This document shows positions 1 through 5,017 of a stretch of 5,468 bases of DNA, one piece after another; the stretch's first letter is position 1; each line of letters opens with the position of its first letter. Where the stretch lies: the NCBI GenBank assembly GCA_016209785.1, contig JACQVM010000312.1, positions 1 through 5,468 of the forward strand, written 5' to 3'. Source of the DNA: Candidatus Melainabacteria bacterium (GTDB lineage: Bacteria > Cyanobacteriota > Vampirovibrionia > Obscuribacterales > Obscuribacteraceae). The translations under genes were made by a program, and so were the position numbers. The notes under the pieces were generated by a model that was not told where the DNA came from, did no database searches, and worked only from the letters and a program-made list of their open reading frames with translations.

Positions 1-69
1 GGAAACCGCCAGCAAAAGAAAAGGACTCTCAAACGGACGATTATAAAGGCTTTGTTTGCAACAGTTAGT

Positions 70-86
70 CTTTACCTGATGTAAAG
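70..86. repeat. Small inverted repeat, possible operator or hairpin
   Basis: CTTTAC (70-75) and GTAAAG (81-86) are exact reverse complements around a 5-base loop CTGAT. Three further pairs, AGT with ACT, can form outside across a 3-base bulge. It could be an operator half-site pair, a small hairpin, or chance. The adjacent palindrome TTTGCGCAAA (95-104) makes a protein-binding region somewhat more plausible. No regulator gene is in the window. Confidence 0.3.
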
Positions 87-91
87 ATGAC
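76..91 (+). repeat. 16-base direct repeat, copy 1 (leader)
   Basis: CTGATGTAAAGATGAC occurs here and again, identically, at 2462-2477 inside the E2 domain of the membrane-anchored protein. The copy here overlaps the loop and right arm of the inverted repeat at 70-86. Chance is the simplest reading, although an exact 16-base match is uncommon in a window this size. Confidence 0.5.
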
Positions 92-94
92 TTA

Positions 95-104
95 TTTGCG
101 CAAA
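95..104. repeat. Perfect 10-bp palindrome TTTGCGCAAA
   Basis: This is a self-complementary 10-mer in the leader, 9 bases after the inverted repeat at 70-86. Short palindromes of this kind can be dimeric-regulator sites, but there is no second copy in the window and no promoter that it clearly overlaps. Function is unknown and chance is possible. Confidence 0.25.
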
Positions 105-392
105 GACAAGTTACATTCAAACTTATTCATTAATGGCTTCAGGCAATTCATGCATACTTGGTCTTGGAAACCGGCTTGTAGTCAGGGTATTGCCCTTTAG
201 CCAGTTTTCTCATCGCAAACAGGTCGCTTGAAAACCAGCCTTCTGTGTTGCTATTGAAAAGTCTCGTTTGTTTTCTTTTTCTTCTTTACAAGTATTTATA
301 ACTACTCAGCCTTCTGAACATAGCAATTCTTTTGCACAAGCTACTCTCAGCACCACAAGTAGTGCTACGTAGGGTTATCAGACCTCATCCCT

Positions 393-412
393 GGAGCGTG
401 TTTAACAGCTCC
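393..412 (+). promoter_or_regulatory. 5'-leader hairpin before the Ubl gene
   Basis: GGAGC (393-397) pairs with GCTCC (408-412). Two inner pairs (TG 399-400 with CA 406-407) add across a one-base bulge, leaving the loop TTTAA. The hairpin ends 12 bases before the AAGGAG Shine-Dalgarno (425-430), so it leaves the ribosome site free. It may stabilise the mRNA 5' end or be incidental. Confidence 0.3.
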
Positions 413-436
413 CCACCATCTCATAAGGAGTGACAT

Positions 437-739
437 ATGAGCCTCAATCCTCAGACCGGCAACGGTCAGACCACAGACGCAACCCAGGCAGGACTTTCCC
501 CTGCTAGCGGGCAGATTCCTGCTCCAGCCAGCACCATCACCGTCAACGTCGGCGTCCCGGGCAACATCCGCAAGCTTGTCCTGGAAGGCAACAAGTGGTC
601 TGTGAAGGATGTCCTTAACTACGCCGAGATTAACGCCTCTGGCTATGACCTCCGCGTTGGCGGACAGCCAGTGAATCTCGACAGCCCTGTTGCTGACGGA
701 CAGACCATCCTGCTTCTTCGTGCTGTCCGCGGCAACTAA
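437..739 (+). CDS. Ubiquitin-like (beta-grasp) modifier protein
   Basis: This 100-aa protein is probably the modifier conjugated by the downstream enzymes. Residues 1-32 are a flexible Asn/Gln/Thr/Pro/Ala-rich leader. Residues 33-97 read as one beta-grasp domain of MoaD/ThiS/ubiquitin type: a first strand TITVNVGV, a helix near 55-64 (SVKDVLNYA), and the typical ending PVADGQTILLLRAV. The C-terminus is Arg98-Gly99-Asn100, not the usual Gly-Gly, so one residue may have to be removed before E1 activation. The start is secured by AAGGAG (425-430) six bases upstream. Codons favour C at the third position (7 of 9 Asn are AAC, 6 of 7 Thr are ACC), more than in the next genes, which would suit a highly expressed substrate protein. 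Fold assignment is from pattern only. A sulfur-carrier role is the main alternative, but the E2 and JAB neighbours argue against it. Confidence 0.78.
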   Translation: MSLNPQTGNGQTTDATQAGLSPASGQIPAPASTITVNVGVPGNIRKLVLEGNKWSVKDVLNYAEINASGYDLRVGGQPVNLDSPVADGQTILLLRAVRGN

Positions 740-758
740 AAGCTCCTTAGGCAAGCCC

Positions 759-780
759 ACAAGCTTCTCTAGGCTTGTTT
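759..780 (+). terminator. Weak terminator-like hairpin after the Ubl gene
   Basis: ACAAGC (759-764) pairs with GCTTGT (773-778) around an 8-base loop and is followed by only two more T bases before A. An alternative pairing of AAGCC (753-757) with GGCTT (772-776) is possible. The short stem and poor T-run suggest a partial terminator or attenuator at best. Located 20 bases after the Ubl stop, it could lower read-through into the enzyme genes. Confidence 0.35.
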
Positions 781-794
781 AGCCGTAAAGTCCG

Positions 795-873
795 GGTGTC
801 ACCAATGTTGCACTAAGGCATGCAACTCTCCCAGCAATAAGGAGAGTTGCGTGCCTTATCAACATTGGGCACC
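795..873 (+). repeat. Long imperfect stem-loop between Ubl and membrane E2 genes
   Basis: A 79-base region folds back on itself almost throughout. From inside out: GCAACTCTCC (822-831) pairs with GGAGAGTTGC (841-850) around a 9-base loop; T821 wobbles with G851; TAAGGCA (814-820) pairs with TGCCTTA (852-858); CCAATGTTG (802-810) pairs with CAACATTGG (860-868) after a small internal loop; GGTG (795-798) pairs with CACC (870-873). That is about 31 pairs. It ends 15 bases before the GAAAGG ribosome site of the next gene. It has no T-run, so it is not a standard terminator. mRNA processing or stability, attenuation, or a small palindromic mobile element are possible. GTCACC (798-803) can also pair with GGTGAC (883-888), giving a competing fold. 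Confidence 0.85.
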
Positions 874-903
874 AGCGCCGTGGGTGACGAAAGGTAAATA
901 AAA

Positions 904-2823
904 ATGGGACACCTGCCAAGCTGGCTTACCAGCCTAAGTTCTAACGCGGTTATTCTTGCCTCCACAGGGACAGTTCTTATTGTGCTCATAGGACTGCTCA
1001 TCTTCTGGCGATACCGCCACATCCTGAAGCATCGTCCGGATAGTTATTTCATCCGCTGGCTTAGCAAAGAGCAGAAAAGCAGGCTAAGCCAAGCCTCAGT
1101 ACCGTTCACCACTACGGCCGTAGAGCCTGGTGAAGAGGGTGTCCTCCTATCCTGCCGCAATCTCAAGCGAGCACTCAAAGTGCTTAAGGCACAGATAGTT
1201 GAAACATTTGTCCTGCACGACAAACAGATTCACGAGATAGTTCTAACAGTTAGCTTACCCAAAATTCCACCGTTACGCCAATATACCGTAACGGTTAAGA
1301 GTGAACTAGCAGGATGGTACTACCGGTGGTATTGTGGTCGAAAGATTGCCCGCGTTGTACGTGATGTTCTTCTGCCCAGCATAAAGACTAACATTGTTGT
1401 TCACCTGGACCCCAGATCAACATGTGTGCCTAATATAGACGAAAACTTTCACGTTTTGCTGTACTCGTCACTCAAGCAAGACAGCTCTGTACATCCACCA
1501 GGCAAGTTGTTTGGTGTTCCGGTGCTGTTTAAGTCTCAAGCGTACTTGCCATCATTGCAGGGTATACCCATTATTGATGGTGCAACTAACTTTGCCGTAG
1601 CAGAGCTAGTCGACAATTGCCTTTACCTGCATCTTGATATGCTTGGGGACATTGCCAACAACAGTCCGCAGTTGGGTCTGCTGGCACGTGTACTTGAGAG
1701 GGTTGACGAAGAGCTCATCGCCGACAGGGTACTGGCAGACATCCTGAAGGCAACAAACATCCAGAACAACTCTGTTGACACCGATAAGTCTCATGCTGTT
1801 GAGGTAGCTGGCTTTAGTGGCAGGCGTGAAACAGTCATTGCCTCGCTTGTACGAGACATCCTCTTGCCGGCGGTGAAAAGCAATATCATCGTCAAGAACT
1901 GCCAGGGACACAACGAGACACCAGTCAGCGATGGCGCCTTTCGGGTCTTTTTCTTCTCCTCACCAATAGGTTCTCCGTACCTGGAAACACCAGAGTCGCT
2001 CTGGGGTCACAGACTTTTGAAGCGCGGTTTAGCGTTTGTACCGTCTGCAATGGGGCTACCAATTATCGATGATGCCGGCTTCATTGTTGGCGAGCTTGTT
2101 GATGGCAACCTATACCTCCATCAGGAATACATCCATTGCGGCTCCAAAGCAGAAGCAGCTTTGTTGGCTAGGCTCCTCGTAGAGGTTCGTCATGAGCTAT
2201 CCGAAGCTGCATCCGCCACCTCAGAGAGCCTGACAAAGCTAATCGCCAACCACTTTGACAACGAATGCCTACGTCAAGCTAACGCCTGCGCAGCCCATCC
2301 TGTGAGCCTTTCAGTACCTGAGCTAACAAAGCAAAGAATAAGTCTCAGGAAGCTTGTCAAGGATACCCATCTAGCAGAGCTCCATCTTGTTAGGTTCCAG
2401 GCAGCACCCCAAGAAGAGCTTGGGCGTGAGTTTGATGAGTTGCTTAAGCTGGCCAATGTCACTGATGTAAAGATGACCAATGATGCTCTTGTTGTAAGCA
2501 CAAGAACACTCTACTGTGTCCACCCCAAGACAAAGCAAAAGCACGAAATTGGGGCTTTTGAGATTCACATCTATATGGGCCGCAATGCAATCAAATGGTT
2601 TAACAAGACACGGAGAGTCCATGGTGGTCGGAACAACATGAATGCTCCTCACGTAGATGAAAATGGCAATGCTTGTTTTGGTAACACCAAAGACCTTTTC
2701 CCAATGCTCATTAGCAGGCGCGAGTTTGTATCGGCAGTTGAGCTGGCCATTGCCTTTATTGAATCAGTAAACCTTGACGACAACTGGGGTAAGTTCTTGG
2801 GCCACTGGCCAATTGCTGCCTAG
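904..2823 (+). CDS. Membrane-anchored E2-like protein with duplicated module
   Basis: This 639-aa protein is a predicted Ubl-conjugating (E2-like) enzyme fixed to the cytoplasmic membrane. Residues 15-35 form one hydrophobic segment, followed by a basic stretch (RYRHILKHR), so the bulk should face the cytoplasm. Residues about 147-275 and 309-433 are two diverged copies of one module, each with a helix like VRDxLLPxxKxNI, a motif like GxPIID, and the pattern ELVDxxLYLH. Residues about 478-636 match the next gene's product and carry the E2 signature: MNAPHVDENGNAC aligns without gaps to the HPN-x7-Cys region of eukaryotic E2s, making Cys591 the candidate thioester cysteine. The HPN asparagine is replaced by His583. 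The start has GAAAGG (889-894) nine bases upstream. Residues 60-146 and the duplicated module are not a family I recognise. The E2 call rests on motif spacing and operon context. Confidence 0.78.
   Translation: MGHLPSWLTSLSSNAVILASTGTVLIVLIGLLIFWRYRHILKHRPDSYFIRWLSKEQKSRLSQASVPFTTTAVEPGEEGVLLSCRNLKRALKVLKAQIVETFVLHDKQIHEIVLTVSLPKIPPLRQYTVTVKSELAGWYYRWYCGRKIARVVRDVLLPSIKTNIVVHLDPRSTCVPNIDENFHVLLYSSLKQDSSVHPPGKLFGVPVLFKSQAYLPSLQGIPIIDGATNFAVAELVDNCLYLHLDMLGDIANNSPQLGLLARVLERVDEELIADRVLADILKATNIQNNSVDTDKSHAVEVAGFSGRRETVIASLVRDILLPAVKSNIIVKNCQGHNETPVSDGAFRVFFFSSPIGSPYLETPESLWGHRLLKRGLAFVPSAMGLPIIDDAGFIVGELVDGNLYLHQEYIHCGSKAEAALLARLLVEVRHELSEAASATSESLTKLIANHFDNECLRQANACAAHPVSLSVPELTKQRISLRKLVKDTHLAELHLVRFQAAPQEELGREFDELLKLANVTDVKMTNDALVVSTRTLYCVHPKTKQKHEIGAFEIHIYMGRNAIKWFNKTRRVHGGRNNMNAPHVDENGNACFGNTKDLFPMLISRREFVSAVELAIAFIESVNLDDNWGKFLGHWPIAA
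1342..1728 (+). repeat. First copy of internal protein repeat (residues 147-275)
   Basis: This segment aligns with residues 309-433 of the same protein. VVRDVLLPSIKTNIVV matches LVRDILLPAVKSNIIV, GIPIID matches GLPIID, ELVDNCLYLH matches ELVDGNLYLH, and LLARVLERVDEEL matches LLARLLVEVRHEL, with an offset of 161-164 residues. The DNA is well diverged, so the duplication is old and maintained at the protein level. Fold unknown. Confidence 0.8.
1828..2202 (+). repeat. Second copy of internal protein repeat (residues 309-433)
   Basis: This is the partner of the copy at 1342-1728. Its segment PIIDDAGFIVGEL can be laid without gaps on the PN-x5-G-x2-C-x2 stretch of an E2 fold, with Pro, a small/acidic turn and Gly in register but Val where the catalytic Cys would be. 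This raises the possibility that the repeats are inactive E2-like (UEV-type) domains. That reading is a hypothesis, not a family match. Confidence 0.75.
2462..2477 (+). repeat. 16-base direct repeat, copy 2 (in E2 gene)
   Basis: This is identical to 76-91. Here it encodes part of the Thr-Asp-Val-Lys-Met-Thr strand region of the E2-like domain. The flanking inverted repeat found around copy 1 is absent here. Confidence 0.5.
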
Positions 2824-2854
2824 CACATGATGGGTTAAACAGGAGACGATAACC

Positions 2855-3712
2855 ATGAAAAGCTATATCGTGTGCGGCCTAGACAACTCTGACAAGGGGC
2901 TGCTTCACAACCATGGTGTAGTGTTTTACGACTGGAACACCGATATTATAATTGACCAGACCCAGTTGGAGCCAACACTATCCATCCTCAATGCAACGGC
3001 TACTGAAGCACCAACTGAGTACGAGGACCTGTATAAGCTCACCTTGCAATTCAATGCAAAGGCCGAGTCCACGGGTGACAAGAACAGAGTGCTAGATCGT
3101 GCTCATGCTCAGTCTCGTGCCAGCTATATCCAGGCATGCTCTTATCGCCTTAAGGGTTTGGAAAATGAGGCACAAGCTAAAGTCAGCGATGGGCGCCAGA
3201 AACTAGTTTCTGCACAAGAGAGCTTTGTGTGGCTTGCCAGGCAGCACCATCTATCTGGAACACGCGTCCAGGAGGACAAGCTCAGGCAAACTTTTGCTGA
3301 GCAATTCCAGAGGCTCATCAATGTCCCTAAGGTAAGAGCTATCCGGGTCAGCAATGGCAGCATTCTTGTGTATACAGACATGCTATACGCGAGAAACCCA
3401 GGCACTGGACTGCTGCACGAGCTCGGCCAATACTTGATTGTAATTCGTACTGACGGGAGCGATGATGCCCTCAGATGGTTCAATCGTACTCGCAGAATAC
3501 GGACCATCCAACCTGGCATGAATGCTCCACGGGTATTTGCTGATGGAACAGCCTGTGTGGATGAAATTAAGGAGACACTGCTTGAGCTTATTGCTCAGTT
3601 TGAGTTTGCCACCGTCGTCGAGCTTGCCATTCAGTTTGTCGAAACCATCACCAATGACGAGCTAAGCAAGCACATTGAGAAGTGGCCTGTCATCCAGGAG
3701 AAAACAGCATGA
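2855..3712 (+). CDS. Soluble E2-like protein, paralogue of upstream E2 domain
   Basis: This 285-aa protein is a second predicted E2-like conjugating protein, without signal peptide or membrane segment. Residues 1-50 are unrecognised. Residues about 55-155 look mostly helical and charged and may form a coiled coil. Residues about 112-277 match residues 478-636 of the upstream protein: shared features include a NV-x-x-V element, LY-x3-P-x-T-x3-HE-x-G, WFN-x-TRR, MNAP-x-V-x3-G-x-AC, VELAI-x-F and a closing WP. Cys234 sits where an E2 active-site cysteine is expected, with Arg226 in place of the HPN asparagine. AGGAG (2841-2845) lies nine bases before the start, and the gene follows its paralogue after a 31-base gap. 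It may work as a second E2 or as a heterodimer partner, as Mms2 does for Ubc13. Its stop overlaps the JAB start. Confidence 0.78.
   Translation: MKSYIVCGLDNSDKGLLHNHGVVFYDWNTDIIIDQTQLEPTLSILNATATEAPTEYEDLYKLTLQFNAKAESTGDKNRVLDRAHAQSRASYIQACSYRLKGLENEAQAKVSDGRQKLVSAQESFVWLARQHHLSGTRVQEDKLRQTFAEQFQRLINVPKVRAIRVSNGSILVYTDMLYARNPGTGLLHELGQYLIVIRTDGSDDALRWFNRTRRIRTIQPGMNAPRVFADGTACVDEIKETLLELIAQFEFATVVELAIQFVETITNDELSKHIEKWPVIQEKTA
3696..3700 (+). promoter_or_regulatory. Ribosome binding site that sets the JAB start
   Basis: AGGAG lies eight bases before the ATG at 3709, inside the end of the second E2 gene. It supports that ATG over the in-frame GTG at 3682, which has no comparable site and would add nine residues of out-of-frame E2 sequence. 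The resulting ATGA overlap (3709-3712) suggests translational coupling of the E2 and JAB genes. Confidence 0.75.
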
Positions 3713-4941
3713 ATAGACACTACTATGATCCTGCCCACTACTGGGCAGATCTGAACCTGACAAACCTAGAGCCTAACCACACAGCTAACGACCAACCTGT
3801 CACACCTTCGGCTGACGAAGGAGCAACCGCCCCTGTTTATAGGCCCTATCAAGATGTCGACAAGCCTCTTCGCCCTCATCGTTTCTGCACTGACAGCAAG
3901 CTAATTGGGAAATGTCCAAGGGTTCTAATGACACCTCTAGCATACAAGCTCATGAACTTATATGTGGAGATTGCACCCAAGGAGGTAGGCTGGCATGGAA
4001 CAGTAACCAGAACCAAGGACGGCGATTTCCTCATTGAAGAGACATTTCTCCTCGAGCAAGAAGTAACCGGCACCGAGACAGAATTAGACAAGGCCGGACG
4101 CGAGAAACTTGCTCTGGAATTGCTGGGAGTAGGCGACGACGCTGGAGTGGAGAAAGCTAACAGACTACGTTTCTGGGGTCACTCTCACGTTCGCATGGGC
4201 ACTAGTCCGTCACCTACTGACGAGTCCACCATGCGCCAGTTTGGTAGAGAAGGCATGCCTTGGTACGTCCGTGGCATCTTTACCAAGACAGGGCGTGCAG
4301 AGTTTACCCTTTACCTTTTCGACCGGGGTATTCGCATCAATGATGCACCATGGGCGGTGTGGGACCCAGTCGAAGGAATTATCTTAGAAGGCTCAAGTCA
4401 TCAGGACTACTTCGGCAGCCATACATACAGCCAAACAGGGGATTATGAGCCCACCTACGGATTTGGACGTGAATGGTCAAGTCCCCTCAACAAGCCCCTG
4501 CCAGCTAAGTTGATCCCTGATGCTCAACTGCGTGAGGCTGTTAAAGCTGAGTATGCAGCCAAGGTACGCGAACGGCTACCGCTGGCAACCCTCTTTTCTT
4601 GGTTCCATAAGGACAAGGACGACGATAACGGTAATGCGGCAGATGGTGAGTGCATCCCGACTGGTCTTGACGTACATTCACCACGGACTCATCAGACCGA
4701 AAGAGTCACATCAACGCGAAATCTCAGGCATGATACGTTCCCACAGACACAACCAAAGGGTCGTGGGTTCCTCGGATGGATCTGGGACCTGCTTACCGGA
4801 CCATCAGCCAACACCAGGACTACTACCCCCGCTTCTCAAACTACAGGGCAGACTGCAACTGAATTGCCAAGCCAGCCCTTGCCGGTGACAGACCCGGCTG
4901 GCCACAAGCCAGATGATAAGCCGAGTCCTGACACACGCTAA
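3709..4941 (+). CDS. JAB/JAMM metallopeptidase (predicted Ubl protease/deconjugase)
   Basis: This 410-aa protein is predicted to be a zinc isopeptidase that matures the Ubl and/or removes it from targets. Residues 1-65 are a Pro/Asn/Asp-rich flexible start. The JAB domain spans about 66-225: Glu92 in KEVGWHGTV fits the catalytic Glu of the first JAMM block, and His158-Ser-His160-x7-Ser168-x2-Asp171 is a complete HxH-x7-SxxD zinc motif, so the enzyme should be active. Residues 226-300 are unassigned, and 300-345 are Asp- and Arg-rich. A Trp-rich hydrophobic patch (GFLGWIWDLL, 353-362) is followed by a Pro/Thr/Gln-rich disordered tail to the end. Stand-alone bacterial JAB proteins are usually far shorter, so both extensions are unusual. 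The patch might touch the membrane where the first E2 is anchored (inference). The gene overlaps the preceding one by four bases. Confidence 0.88.
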   Translation: MNRHYYDPAHYWADLNLTNLEPNHTANDQPVTPSADEGATAPVYRPYQDVDKPLRPHRFCTDSKLIGKCPRVLMTPLAYKLMNLYVEIAPKEVGWHGTVTRTKDGDFLIEETFLLEQEVTGTETELDKAGREKLALELLGVGDDAGVEKANRLRFWGHSHVRMGTSPSPTDESTMRQFGREGMPWYVRGIFTKTGRAEFTLYLFDRGIRINDAPWAVWDPVEGIILEGSSHQDYFGSHTYSQTGDYEPTYGFGREWSSPLNKPLPAKLIPDAQLREAVKAEYAAKVRERLPLATLFSWFHKDKDDDNGNAADGECIPTGLDVHSPRTHQTERVTSTRNLRHDTFPQTQPKGRGFLGWIWDLLTGPSANTRTTTPASQTTGQTATELPSQPLPVTDPAGHKPDDKPSPDTR

Positions 4942-5017
4942 GCTACGTGGTTTTTTAATTGATGTCGCAACCACCCCACAAGAGCAACGGCAACTGGTGC
5001 CGTAAAGGACACGTATT
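4942..5017 (+). promoter_or_regulatory. Spacer with hairpins between JAB and E1 genes
   Basis: ACGGCA (4987-4992) and TGCCGT (4998-5003) form a perfect 6-bp stem with loop ACTGG, directly abutting the AAAGGA ribosome site (5004-5009). Upstream, GTGGTT (4947-4952) can pair with AACCAC (4969-4974). A very short CACG/CGTG stem overlapping the stop codon (4934-4949) is followed by a T-run (4951-4956), which resembles a very weak terminator. Together these may tune E1 expression relative to the JAB gene. No promoter is evident. Confidence 0.4.

Larger units (their letters stand above)
1..436. other. Leader region without a recognisable gene
   Basis: I see no convincing gene here. Frames 1 and 3 are open from the left edge only to stops at 82-84 and 66-68, too short to call the tail of an upstream gene. 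The stretch is A/T-rich with pyrimidine runs (about 262-287). It contains an inverted repeat at 70-86, a perfect palindrome TTTGCGCAAA at 95-104, a 10-base direct repeat CAGCCTTCTG at 236-245 and 307-316, and a hairpin at 393-412 just before the first ribosome binding site. The operon promoter should lie here, but no -35/-10 pair with good spacing stands out. A TATAAC at 297-302 is the best -10 candidate and has no good -35 partner. Confidence 0.6.

Noticed and set aside
1..84. Possible tail of an upstream gene
   Set aside because: Frames 1 and 3 are open only to 82-84 and 66-68, both frames look about equally plausible, and there is no motif to choose between them.
87..200. 37-codon open frame starting ATG at 87
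   Set aside because: It has no clear ribosome site and no recognisable product. It begins inside the repeated 16-mer, which probably explains its coding look.
365..760. 131-aa open frame on the minus strand over the Ubl gene
   Set aside because: It is a mirror of the Ubl gene, has no supporting ribosome site or recognisable motif, and conflicts with the strong + strand start.
795..873. Integron attC site
   Set aside because: The fold size fits, but the expected RYYYAAC / GTTRRRY core sites at the stem base are not there, and no integrase or cassette array is visible.
1606..1911. Minus-strand open frame within the membrane E2 gene, with similar ones at 2274-2652 and 3142-3519
   Set aside because: These lie opposite well-supported coding sequence with motif-bearing products and have no independent evidence.
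3682..3708. GTG start giving a nine-residue longer JAB protein
   Set aside because: The AGGAG at 3696-3700 lies downstream of this GTG and is correctly spaced for the ATG at 3709.
4520..4888. 122-aa open frame on the + strand in another frame of the JAB gene
   Set aside because: It overlaps the JAB tail entirely, shows no motif or ribosome site, and reads like a frame shadow of low-complexity sequence.
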